A DNA stretch of 64,000 bases, from assembly GCA_937873665.1 (NCBI GenBank), contig CALMYW010000106.1, forward strand, positions 1 to 64,000. The letters are read 5' to 3'. The position numbers and the translations under genes are program-made. The DNA comes from an uncultured Sphingorhabdus sp. GTDB lineage: Bacteria; Pseudomonadota; Alphaproteobacteria; Sphingomonadales; Sphingomonadaceae. Below are positions 19,623-28,105 of this stretch, piece by piece. A model generated the notes under the pieces. That model made no database searches, was not told the DNA's origin, and saw nothing but the letters and a program-made list of their open reading frames with translations. Within the stretch, counting starts at the first letter, position 1. Each line of letters begins with the position of its first letter.

Positions 19623-20695
19623 TGGTGCGCGCCCTCACAATTCTCGCGGCGGCGGCGCTCGCTGTTCCGGCCATTGCACAGGATGAGGTTGAAATCCCCG
19701 TCGAACAGTTGATGGCCAAGGCCCTGCCAGCCAAGTCTGTGCAGGCGCGGGCGGAAACCACGCCTGTTGGCACAGCCGATGACGCGGCGGATGATCCGGC
19801 TATCTGGCGGCACCCGAGCGATCCGGCGAAAAGCCTTGTCGTCGGGACCGACAAGAAGGCTGGCATCCATGTGTTCGACATGACCGGCAAGGCGGTGTCT
19901 TTCACCCCCTCGCCGCGCCTCAATAATGTCGACCTGCGCGCCAATGTACCGGTCAATGGAAAGCCTTCGGTGCTCGTCGTGGCCAGCGACCGGCGCGATG
20001 AGGCCAATGCCGCAGCCGCCCTGTTCACGCTGGACACCGTTGCGCAGAAGCTGATCCCGATCGGCAACCTGCCGGTTGGCCCCGGCGAGGCCTATGGCAT
20101 GTGCCTGTGGCAGCGCAAAAGTGACGGTCAGGTCTACGCTTTCCTCGTCCTTAAGGATGGCCGCATCGATCAGGTCGAACTCGACCTTCGCGGAGCACAG
20201 CCGACCGGCAAGGTCGTGCGCAGCATGAAGCTGGGCACCCAATCCGAAGGCTGCGTCGTCGATGATCGCACCGGCCTGCTCTATGTGGCCGAAGAGGATG
20301 TCGGCCTGTGGCGTTTCGATGCCCGGCCCAATGGTTCAAAAAAGCCCAAGCGGCTTGGCCGTACCGATGGCAAGAGGCTGGTCGCCGATGCCGAAGGATT
20401 GGCCATTGCGCCATCAGGCAAAAGCGGTGGTTATCTGATCGCGTCGAGCCAGGGCGACTATGCCTATACGCTCTACCGGCTGAAGGACGGTCGCTATCTC
20501 GGTCGCTTCCGCATTAGCGACGGCATGGTCGACGGTGTGCAGGAAACCGACGGGCTGGAACTGGTCCTTGGCGATTTCGGGCCGGATTATCCGGGCGGCC
20601 TGTTCGTCGTGCAGGATGGCGATAACGCCCCAGAAACGCAGAACTTTAAATATGTCGCATGGGCGGATGTGCTGAAGGCGCTCAAGCTCAAATAG
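19622..20695 (+). CDS. beta-propeller phytase
   Basis: A 357-residue secreted phytase, which removes phosphate from inositol hexakisphosphate in a calcium-dependent way in characterised members. A signal peptide ends near VPAIA-Q (residue 20). Beta-propeller phytase hallmarks are DDPAIWRHPSDPAKSLVVGTDK (about 57-78), RRDEANAAAALFTLD, EGCVVDDRTGLLYVAEEDVGLWRF and the late GLELVLGDFGPDYPGGLFVVQDGDN. It is translationally coupled to the TonB receptor upstream. Together they form a plausible phosphate-scavenging unit. Confidence 0.92.
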   Translation: MVRALTILAAAALAVPAIAQDEVEIPVEQLMAKALPAKSVQARAETTPVGTADDAADDPAIWRHPSDPAKSLVVGTDKKAGIHVFDMTGKAVSFTPSPRLNNVDLRANVPVNGKPSVLVVASDRRDEANAAAALFTLDTVAQKLIPIGNLPVGPGEAYGMCLWQRKSDGQVYAFLVLKDGRIDQVELDLRGAQPTGKVVRSMKLGTQSEGCVVDDRTGLLYVAEEDVGLWRFDARPNGSKKPKRLGRTDGKRLVADAEGLAIAPSGKSGGYLIASSQGDYAYTLYRLKDGRYLGRFRISDGMVDGVQETDGLELVLGDFGPDYPGGLFVVQDGDNAPETQNFKYVAWADVLKALKLK

Positions 20696-20704
20696 GCACC
20701 GCGC

Positions 20705-21562
20705 TCAGTGAGGCAATCGCCGTGCGGGGTGCATGCCGTCGACATAGCCCATGAAGGGCGGGTGGATCGAGTAGCCGATCAGTTCGCGCGCGCGTTCAGG
20801 CAGGGTCGCGGCAATTTCCGGCGGAACGGCAAGGCTCATATTTTCAAGCGTGCGCGTCCAGCCCGGGCAATATTGTGGCGTGATGATGAGGCGCGGCTGG
20901 CTCGACCGGTTCGCGCCGCCACGATGCCACAGCGTGCCCTTTGCGATCATCAGCGAGCCCGATGGCATCACGGCTTTGACGGCATCAGGCCGCGCGCCGG
21001 GATCGTCATCCTGGCTCTTTTCGGTTCGATCTTTGAATGTCGAGAAGGTGTTGCCGCCTTCTATCTGCTGTTCGGGCCAGAGGTGGCTGCCCGGAAGAAT
21101 TTCGGTCGCGCCATTTTCCTCCGTGGTCTCGTCAATCGTCCAGAAGGCGCTGAGGCCCAGTGACGCACGCGGGCGCGGCAGGCGGAAATGGCTGTCGTCA
21201 TAATGCCAGGGCTGCACGGTCTCGCCCGGATGGATGTTGATCGCGAGGCAGGCGGAAAGCAGGCATTCGCGGCCCAGCTCTGCCTCGGCGAAGGCCAGCA
21301 CCAGTGGATGGATGGCAAGTTCGGCAAAGAGCGGGGATTTAGCGAGCATCGCATAGACGCGGTTGGTTTTCAGCCCTTCGAAATCATTGCGGCCAGCAAT
21401 GTTCTGGTCGAGATACGGAGCAAGCTCTGCCCGCAGGGCAGCAACCTTATCAGCGTCAAGCACCGACGGAAATATCAGATAGCCGTCGCGGTCATATTGC
21501 GCACGCAACGCCGCAAAGCGTGCTGGATCGGCTACCGACTCTTGGCAATTCCCTCTCTCCAT
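20705..21562 (-). CDS. phytanoyl-CoA dioxygenase (PhyH) family protein
   Basis: A 285-residue Fe(II)/2-oxoglutarate-dependent oxygenase with a double-stranded beta-helix. Metal ligands are His120 and Asp122 (PWHYDDSHF) and a likely His213 (TLWHRGGANRS), followed by an arginine (R219 or R224) that may bind 2-oxoglutarate. The substrate is unknown; the family hydroxylates diverse small molecules. It starts 9 bases after an MFS-type transporter on the same strand, so the transporter may import its substrate. It converges with the phytase gene. Confidence 0.88.
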   Translation of the reverse strand: MERGNCQESVADPARFAALRAQYDRDGYLIFPSVLDADKVAALRAELAPYLDQNIAGRNDFEGLKTNRVYAMLAKSPLFAELAIHPLVLAFAEAELGRECLLSACLAINIHPGETVQPWHYDDSHFRLPRPRASLGLSAFWTIDETTEENGATEILPGSHLWPEQQIEGGNTFSTFKDRTEKSQDDDPGARPDAVKAVMPSGSLMIAKGTLWHRGGANRSSQPRLIITPQYCPGWTRTLENMSLAVPPEIAATLPERARELIGYSIHPPFMGYVDGMHPARRLPH

Positions 21563-21571
21563 GACCGCAAA

Positions 21572-22927
21572 CTAAACTTTCGCGGGCGTATGGGGAAGCG
21601 GCAACTGACGCACTTGCGCCCAAGGCTGGCGGACAAGGAACAACGCGACCAAGGCCGCTATACCCCAGGCGGCAATCGGCAGGCCCGCCCAAATGTTGCG
21701 GACGACCTCTCCATGTTCATGCGGGCGGGCGGGATCAAAACCGAAATAGCCGAGCAGCCAATAGGAAAGCGCAAGTGCGGAGGCATTCCCCAATTTCTGC
21801 ATAAGATTGCCGGTGGCGAAGATGAATGCCGTGCGGTCACGCCCGCAAATCTGCGCATCGACGGGGGCATAATCCGCAATCATCCCGAAAATGAAGATCA
21901 GCCCCATGAAAGCGCCACCTATAACTATCGTGAAAACTGCAGATGGCCGCAACTGACCCGCAAGCGGCAACTGCATCCCGCCGATCAGCAACGCGACTAG
22001 CGTCGCGCACATCAATATCATCCCCTTGGGCTTGCCGAGTTTGCGGGCTGCATAGACCCACAACGGCGTCGTAATTGCGCCGCCGACAAAGGTGAGGAAC
22101 AACAGCAGCGAGCCATATTGATCGAGCCGCAGATAGGCTTCGGCGAAGAAGATATAGGTCGATGCCATCGCGCCAAAGGCGAAGGCGTTGAGAAAGTGCA
22201 CGGCCAGGATCAGCAGCAGCGACGGCGATTGCAGCGACAGTTTGAGTTCCTTGCGCCAACCAAAACCGGGTTCGACTAGAACAGGCCGCGAAGGCACCTT
22301 TTGGTTCGCGATCAATGCAATTGGCATCGCTATGACAACGAGGCTGACATAGGCAATGATGCGTCCCTGCAGGCTGATATCAGGCAGCAGATATTGGGCT
22401 AGCGCAGGCGCGGCGAAGGCAATGACCAATACGAGCTTCGCAATATATTCGCGCGCGCCAAACAGCCGTGCGCTGACCTCTGATCGACCGTCAGACAGCG
22501 CCGAACCCCAAGCCAGATGCGCGACGTCGAACAGGCTGTAGCAGGAATAATAGAGCAGAAGCAGCGGCAGTAGCGCCCGGAAATCGAGCCGGTCGCCAAC
22601 CGTTACCAGAAGCGCAAGGAGAAATAGGAGCGGCAGGGCAGCCATCGCCATCCAACGGCGGTGCGGGGCATCACCCTTTGATTTGCGGTCAATCATTGTC
22701 CCGATCAGCGGATCGACCACGCCATCCCACAAGGTGCTGATTGAAAACATCAACCCAACCAGCGCCACCGCCACAACGCCGCCTTCGCTGATATAGGGCG
22801 GCAGATAGATGGACAGCGGCAGTCCCATGATGGCAATCGGGCCGACGCTGGCGGAATAATAGATGGCGGTCTTGCGGCTGATATCCGCGCTGCTGCTGTC
22901 GGTGGTCAAGCCGCTGCCGTCTTGCAC
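21572..22927 (-). CDS. MFS transporter, GPH (glycoside-pentoside-hexuronide:cation symporter) type
   Basis: A 451-residue transporter with about twelve hydrophobic segments. Early segments IYYSASVGPIAIMGLPLSIYLPPY and FSISTLWDGVVDPLIGTMIDRKSKG are typical of the MelB-like MFS_2/GPH family, whose members move sugars or glycosides with sodium or protons. Substrate cannot be deduced. It is the first gene of a pair with the PhyH-family gene. The tRNA-Trp gene lies just upstream on the same strand. Confidence 0.85.
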   Translation of the reverse strand: MQDGSGLTTDSSSADISRKTAIYYSASVGPIAIMGLPLSIYLPPYISEGGVVAVALVGLMFSISTLWDGVVDPLIGTMIDRKSKGDAPHRRWMAMAALPLLFLLALLVTVGDRLDFRALLPLLLLYYSCYSLFDVAHLAWGSALSDGRSEVSARLFGAREYIAKLVLVIAFAAPALAQYLLPDISLQGRIIAYVSLVVIAMPIALIANQKVPSRPVLVEPGFGWRKELKLSLQSPSLLLILAVHFLNAFAFGAMASTYIFFAEAYLRLDQYGSLLLFLTFVGGAITTPLWVYAARKLGKPKGMILMCATLVALLIGGMQLPLAGQLRPSAVFTIVIGGAFMGLIFIFGMIADYAPVDAQICGRDRTAFIFATGNLMQKLGNASALALSYWLLGYFGFDPARPHEHGEVVRNIWAGLPIAAWGIAALVALFLVRQPWAQVRQLPLPHTPAKV

Positions 22928-23012
22928 GCCATTCTCCTCCCACAGCGTTGTTTACAGCTGTGTGAATAGGCTTGCGCGCCGGTTCAAGCGAAAAATAGTG
23001 CCAAGGAAGAAA

Positions 23013-23088
23013 TGGCAGGAGTTGGGGGACTCGAACCCACGACCCTCGGTTTTGGAGACCGATGCTCTACCAACTGAGCTAAACTCCT
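23013..23088 (-). tRNA. tRNA-Trp (anticodon CCA)
   Basis: A 76-base cloverleaf on the minus strand. The 7-bp acceptor stem AGGAGTT/AACTCCT, discriminator G and an encoded CCA end are present. The D-arm is GCTC-AGTTGGTA-GAGC and the anticodon stem is TCGGT/ACCGA around CTCCAAA, giving anticodon CCA. The T-arm has one apparent mismatch. tRNA-Trp commonly sits right before secE; here it keeps the strand but is separated by four genes. Confidence 0.95.
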
Positions 23089-23172
23089 GCGCTCCGCCGA
23101 AGCGAAGACCAGCGCCCTTAAAGCGATTCCGCGCCAGATGCAATCATCAGATGCGGGCACAATGCGCCGGAA

Positions 23173-23210
23173 TGCAAAAGGGCAGGTCTGCGGTAGCAAG
23201 CCTGCCCTTT
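23173..23210 (-). terminator. rho-independent terminator after the second TonB receptor gene
   Basis: On the minus strand, AAAGGGCAGG and CCTGCCCTTT form a 10-bp stem around a 14-base loop, followed by TTTTGC. It lies just beyond the stop at 23227. Confidence 0.8.
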
Positions 23211-23226
23211 CGAAATCATATTGGGC

Positions 23227-25449
23227 TCAGAATTTGTAGCCGAGTTCCAGGCCCCAGATGCGCGGTTCGTTGACGAAACCGGTCAGGTTGTTGAAATCGA
23301 TGCCTCCCACGGCCGAAACATCGTTGGTGATGTTGCGGACAAATGCTGCGATATCCAGCGCATCTGTACGGTAGCCGACGCGCAGACCGCCTTCGAGCAT
23401 ATGATCGTCGTTAAACTCTTCCGAGGTGTAGAGGAAGAAGTTGACCTTTGAACGATAGGCCCAGTCGGTGAAGGCATAAAGCTCGCCATTGCCCATCGGA
23501 ACGCCATAACCCGCAGTCCAGTTGGCCGACCATTTCGGGGCCTGAGGCAACTGGTTGCCGTCGATCGAATAGATGCCCGGGCTGCCTGCACGCACCGGAT
23601 CGGTGACGGTGCAGCCGCCACCGCAGCCGGTGATGAAGGCATTGGGATCGTCAATCTTGGCGCGGTTGTAGCTGAGGCCAGCGGTCAGCACCAGATTGTC
23701 GACGGGGCGGGTTTCGAATTCGGCTTCGAAGCCATAGCCAGCGACATTGTCGGCATTGATCAGCTTGGCCGCGTTGCTGGCGCCGCCAACGGCAGTCAGC
23801 TGTGCATTGTTGAGATCATATTTGAAGACCGACAGGTTGAAGCGCGAACGGCCACCCAGATTGGCCTTCACGCCGCCTTCGAACGACAGGATCGTTTCCG
23901 AATCCGCCGTGCTGATGGCGTCCTGCACCGTGGTGAAGACGAACAGCGCGCGACCCTGGATCGACGGCGCGCGATAGCCCTTGGCGACGCGGGCATAGAG
24001 ATTGATGTCATCGCTCGCTTCATAGGTTGCGCTCAGATCCCAGGTCAGATTGTCATCCTTGACGCGGGCAAGGCCGTTGCCGATGGCACCGAAGAAACCG
24101 CCACGACCAACATCAAGACGGCGCTTGTCATTGTTGTAGCGCGCGCCTGCGGTGATCGAGAACTGGTCGGAGAACGGATAGGTCAGGCTGCCGAATACGC
24201 CCCATGCCTCGGATGTCTGCTGCTGCAGTGCGGTCACGCTAGGGACGGTGCCCGTGGGCGTGTCATAATTGTACGAAGCAATGGCGAGGTCTTCATGGAA
24301 ATAGAAGACGCCGGCTTGCCAGGTCAGACCTTCATCATTGTTCGATGCAAGGCGAACTTCCTGGGTGAGCTGATCGAGATCAGGAACATCATCCTGCGAG
24401 TTGGCGCTGAACGGAATGAAGCCCGGGCCAGCGGGGGTGCCGCCGTCGATATCGCCGCGGCTGGTATATTTGCCGCTCCACCAGGACGTGACCGAGGTCA
24501 GCGTTGCTGGGCCAAGATCCCATTCAAAGGTGCTGGCAACTTCGTACAGCTTCATACGCTGGAAGTTCAGGCCGTCGGTCTGCACTTCGCCACGATCAAA
24601 ATCGGCAGTCGCACTGGCAAGGCCGCGCAGGTCGTTGCTGCCGGGAACGAACATATTCGCATGGAAAACGCGCGCAGTGCCGTCGAAATCGCGATACTGG
24701 CCCTTGACGCGCAGGCTGGTGGTTTCGGTGGGTTCGAACTGGATCTGGCCGCGGATCGCAAAGTCCTTATAACCTTCGAGGTCGTTATTGGCAGGGGTCG
24801 AGATATTGTCGACCCAGTCGCTGCGGCGCTGATACATGGCTGAAACGCGGGCTGAAACCTGCTCGCTCAGTTGACCGCCAATGCCCGATTCGAGCGAAAG
24901 CGAGTTGAAGCGGCCAAAGCTGCCCTTGGCGTAATTGGCACCTTCCGCATCGGGACGGACGCTTTCAAACTTCACGATACCGGCAGGGGTGTTGCGGCCG
25001 AAAAGCGTACCTTGCGGCCCACGGAGGACTTCGACGCGCGCTACGTCGAATACGGGGAAGCCTTTAAGGATCGGATTTTCAAGGACAACATCGTCGTAAA
25101 CGAGGCTGACCGGCTGCGAGGCGTTGAGATCGAAATCGGTGTTACCAAGGCCGCGGATGTAGAACCGCGGGAACGTACGGCCGAACGAGCTTTCGATGTT
25201 CAGGCTGGGAACGCGACCGGCAAAGGCGCGGATATCGCCACCGCCCGAATTGATTGCAGCGAGCTTGTCGCCCGAAACAACGTCGACTGAAAGCGGTACG
25301 TCCTGCAGGTTTTCCTCGCGGCGCTGGGCGGTGACGACGATTTCGCCAAGGCCTTCATCGGCGGCGGCTTCGGTCTGCGCGAAAGCGGGGGTGGCGAAAC
25401 TGGTGGTGGCGATGGCAATGGCCACGAAAGACGATGCAAAGGTGCGCAT
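23227..25449 (-). CDS. TonB-dependent receptor
   Basis: A 740-residue outer-membrane receptor. The signal peptide ends ATPAFA-Q (about residue 24). A TonB-box-like EIVVTAQRREENLQDVPLSV follows, then the plug (RVPSLNIES, FPRFYIRGLGNTDFD, VEVLRGPQGTLFGRNTPAG) and a barrel ending in the aromatic LGLELGYKF. The VTAQRRE/LQDVP pattern is typical of the large sphingomonad/caulobacter receptor class for siderophores, xenobiotics or glycans; the ligand is unknown. ATG 25449 was chosen over the longer frame from 25599 because it begins the signal peptide and has GGGAG upstream. Confidence 0.93.
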   Translation of the reverse strand: MRTFASSFVAIAIATTSFATPAFAQTEAAADEGLGEIVVTAQRREENLQDVPLSVDVVSGDKLAAINSGGGDIRAFAGRVPSLNIESSFGRTFPRFYIRGLGNTDFDLNASQPVSLVYDDVVLENPILKGFPVFDVARVEVLRGPQGTLFGRNTPAGIVKFESVRPDAEGANYAKGSFGRFNSLSLESGIGGQLSEQVSARVSAMYQRRSDWVDNISTPANNDLEGYKDFAIRGQIQFEPTETTSLRVKGQYRDFDGTARVFHANMFVPGSNDLRGLASATADFDRGEVQTDGLNFQRMKLYEVASTFEWDLGPATLTSVTSWWSGKYTSRGDIDGGTPAGPGFIPFSANSQDDVPDLDQLTQEVRLASNNDEGLTWQAGVFYFHEDLAIASYNYDTPTGTVPSVTALQQQTSEAWGVFGSLTYPFSDQFSITAGARYNNDKRRLDVGRGGFFGAIGNGLARVKDDNLTWDLSATYEASDDINLYARVAKGYRAPSIQGRALFVFTTVQDAISTADSETILSFEGGVKANLGGRSRFNLSVFKYDLNNAQLTAVGGASNAAKLINADNVAGYGFEAEFETRPVDNLVLTAGLSYNRAKIDDPNAFITGCGGGCTVTDPVRAGSPGIYSIDGNQLPQAPKWSANWTAGYGVPMGNGELYAFTDWAYRSKVNFFLYTSEEFNDDHMLEGGLRVGYRTDALDIAAFVRNITNDVSAVGGIDFNNLTGFVNEPRIWGLELGYKF

Positions 25450-25625
25450 GATGCAGCTGCTCCCTGATATTGCAGATGAGAGATGAAAGAGGAGGGTGTT
25501 TCGGTCCCTGTTACAACTGGGCCGTGCCATTAGAACCAAATGCCGCAAGGTCAAGGAAATCCGCCGCTTTTGCGGCAGATTCCCGGCGCTATGTTGCATC
25601 CATGTTACAGTAGGAAAACGCCTGT

Positions 25626-26999
25626 CTAGAAGCTCATTTCACCGTAAACGCGGGAAATGTTGCCACCCCATTCGCCATGATATTTGTCAAGCAGCACCTC
25701 GGCGGGTGTCTTGCCGCTGGCTACGACCTCACGCAGCGGATCGAGGAAGCCGCTTTCATTATCGCCGCCGCTGTTGAGGCGGTTGCGTGCGGTGAGGCCT
25801 GCCGACGCAATCTCGACGATGCGTCCTGCAATGTCGCGCAACTTTCCGCCGCCGCCAATCGGTGCATCGAGACCCATTTTGGGGACTGAAGAGCGGAGCA
25901 ACTCGCGTTCCTCCATCGTCCAATGTTTGACCTCATCCCATGCCGCATCAAGCGCCGACTGGTCGTAGAGCAGGCCGACCCAGAAGGCGGGTAGCGCACA
26001 AATCTTGCTCCACGGCCCACCATCGGCACCCCGCATTTCGAGGAAGCTTTTGAGGCGCACTTCGGGGAAAGCGGTCGACATATGGTCTTCCCAGTCGGAA
26101 ACCGTCGGCTTTTCGCCGGGCAGTACCGAAAGCTCGCCCTTCAGGAAATCCCGGAAATTGAGGCCTGAGGCATCGATATATTTGCCGTCGCGATAGACGA
26201 AGTACATCGGCACATCGAGCATATAGTCGGCATAGCGTTCATAGCCAAAGCCGTCTTCGAACACGAAGGGCAGCATGCCGGTGCGCGCCGGATCGGTATC
26301 CGACCAGATATGGCTGCGATAGGAGAGAAAGCCGTTGGGCTTGCCCTCAAGGAAAGGCGAATTGGCGAACAACGCGGTCGCCAGCGGCTGCAGCGCCAGC
26401 GAGGTTCGGAACTTGTGCGCCATGTCGGCTTCGCTCGAATAATCGAGATTGACCTGAATGGTGCAGGTGCGCAGCATCATGTCGAGGCCCATTGAGCCGA
26501 CGCGCGGCATATGGCGCAGCATGATTTCATAGCGCCCTTTGGGCATGATCGGCAGTTCGGCCCGGGTCTTGTCTGGCCACAGGCCAAGGCCCAGAAAAGC
26601 CTTGCCGGTCTTGTCGCCGATGGCTTTCACCTGTTGCAGGTGGCGCCCGGTTTCGGCGCAGGTCTGGTGCAGGTTTTCGAGCGGTGCGCCGGACAGTTCG
26701 AGCTGGCCAGCCGGTTCGAGGCTGACCGCGCCGTCGGCACCTTTGAGCGCGATGACATTGCCGCCCTCATAGACCGGTTCCCAGCCAAATTCGGTCAGTG
26801 CCATCAACAGGTCACGAATGCCACCGGGCTCGTCATAGGAAGGCGCATGATGATCGCCGGTGCAATAGACGAATTTCTCATGCTCGGTGCCAATGCGCCA
26901 ACGTTCCTTGGGCTTTTCGCCCTTGGACATAGCGGCAATCAACTGGTCGCGGGTTTCGATCACAGGATCGTTGCGATTCGAAACTGTTTTTGTGCTCAT
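25626..26999 (-). CDS. gshA: glutamate-cysteine ligase (plant/alphaproteobacterial type)
   Basis: A 457-residue enzyme that joins glutamate and cysteine, the first step of glutathione synthesis. It belongs to the plant-type GCS2 group found in alphaproteobacteria: WRIGTEHEKFVY (residues about 34-45), SLEPAGQLELSGAP (about 92-105), MLRTCTIQVNLDYSSEADM and EMRGADGGPWSKICALPAFWVGLLYD are characteristic. Length matches the group. ATG 26999 is supported by the next upstream codons not matching the family. No operon partner is evident. Confidence 0.94.
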   Translation of the reverse strand: MSTKTVSNRNDPVIETRDQLIAAMSKGEKPKERWRIGTEHEKFVYCTGDHHAPSYDEPGGIRDLLMALTEFGWEPVYEGGNVIALKGADGAVSLEPAGQLELSGAPLENLHQTCAETGRHLQQVKAIGDKTGKAFLGLGLWPDKTRAELPIMPKGRYEIMLRHMPRVGSMGLDMMLRTCTIQVNLDYSSEADMAHKFRTSLALQPLATALFANSPFLEGKPNGFLSYRSHIWSDTDPARTGMLPFVFEDGFGYERYADYMLDVPMYFVYRDGKYIDASGLNFRDFLKGELSVLPGEKPTVSDWEDHMSTAFPEVRLKSFLEMRGADGGPWSKICALPAFWVGLLYDQSALDAAWDEVKHWTMEERELLRSSVPKMGLDAPIGGGGKLRDIAGRIVEIASAGLTARNRLNSGGDNESGFLDPLREVVASGKTPAEVLLDKYHGEWGGNISRVYGEMSF

Positions 27000-27068
27000 G
27001 GCGAGGCTTTACGAGCGGCAACAAGGCTTTGCCAGCATTTTCGACGCTGGCCGGACGGGGTCCGGCGG

Positions 27069-28049
27069 CTAGTTTACCGTTGCGTTGAAAACCAGCGCAA
27101 AACTTGAAGCGTTCAACAGCGCAGCCCGGCTGACGGTTACGGTTCCTGCCGAAAAAGACGCGCCAATCGGGTCGGTTTCATCGGCACCGCTCGCATTGTC
27201 ATCCTCTGCAGTTGCTGCAGTGCCGCAGCTTGATCCTGACAACATCGATCCGGCGACATAGGTCAAGTTTGCAGGGATTGCGTCCGTCGCTGAAATATTG
27301 GCGGCGGTTCCGGGGCCAGCATTGGAAATGGTGATGCAATAACGCACCGTCGCGCCCGGTATCGCTTTCGGGTTCGATCCACTGATCCCGTCGGAGACGA
27401 CCGAGCTGATCTTGGTTACGCCGATGCTCGCCGGGGCGCCCGTCAGGAACAGATCCGACTGGAAGAACGTGCCTGAGTCCGCGTTCAGGCTATCGCAGAT
27501 TTCGAGCCGCCACGTACCCGCAGCTTCCTGGCCATTGAATGCCGACAGCGCCTGAAACGGGCGGAAGGTCCTCTGATAGGGCGGAACAACTGTGGCCGCA
27601 GTAGCGTTATCATTGTTCGCTGTATGATTGGAAATGGGGGTGGCGGCTGCATCATCGAACAAGACATTCACATTGTTGCGTGTGCCGCCGATATTGTTGA
27701 TCAGCTGTACCCGCGTCCCCGCCGGCGATTGCAGATAGAATTGCAGGTCGCCGCGATAGGTATGCGCCATCAGGACGCCGATATTGACATCGGCGACGGT
27801 GTAAATGTCGCTGACTGTGAAGTTACGAACCAACGGATTGGTGCAAGGCGTTGCGGTTTCGTTCACTGCGCCGTCGGTCGAATTTGTATATTGCAGCTGG
27901 GCATAGGCGGTCTGCGGGAAGGCGCAGAGAGCGATCAACCAGATGAAAACACTCCAGCATCGCCGGACCGCATTGCGTTCCGGGGCCTTGGCGGCATCTG
28001 GCGAACCAGGCCGGGCTGGCGGGTGCCGACGGCTGGACATGCCTCGCAT
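27069..28049 (-). CDS. secreted protein with P/Homo B-like domain and DUF11-like C-terminus
   Basis: About 326 residues. A signal peptide is visible (hydrophobic VFIWLIALCAF then TAYA-Q). The first half resembles the proprotein-convertase P domain: FTVSDIYTVADVNIGVLMAHTYRGDLQFYLQSPAGTRVQL and AAGTWRLEICDS. The last 120 residues form a DUF11-like module (VTKISSVVSDGISGSNPKAIPGA). The start is ambiguous: TTG 28061, ATG 28049 or ATG 28040. No protease domain is present. It lies 56 bases after a larger gene whose C-terminal module is nearly the same, so both likely form one operon of cell-surface or secreted proteins. Confidence 0.7.
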   Translation of the reverse strand: MRGMSSRRHPPARPGSPDAAKAPERNAVRRCWSVFIWLIALCAFPQTAYAQLQYTNSTDGAVNETATPCTNPLVRNFTVSDIYTVADVNIGVLMAHTYRGDLQFYLQSPAGTRVQLINNIGGTRNNVNVLFDDAAATPISNHTANNDNATAATVVPPYQRTFRPFQALSAFNGQEAAGTWRLEICDSLNADSGTFFQSDLFLTGAPASIGVTKISSVVSDGISGSNPKAIPGATVRYCITISNAGPGTAANISATDAIPANLTYVAGSMLSGSSCGTAATAEDDNASGADETDPIGASFSAGTVTVSRAALLNASSFALVFNATVN

Positions 28050-28105
28050 ATAACGCAGCAAGGTTAACGGAGCGCTACTTTTCGTTTACACCTAAAACGA
28101 AGGTT

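Noticed and set aside
25515..25535. TGGCAC followed by TTGT upstream of the second TonB receptor, resembling a sigma-54 promoter
   Set aside because: The spacing is seven bases instead of five and the -12 element lacks GC.
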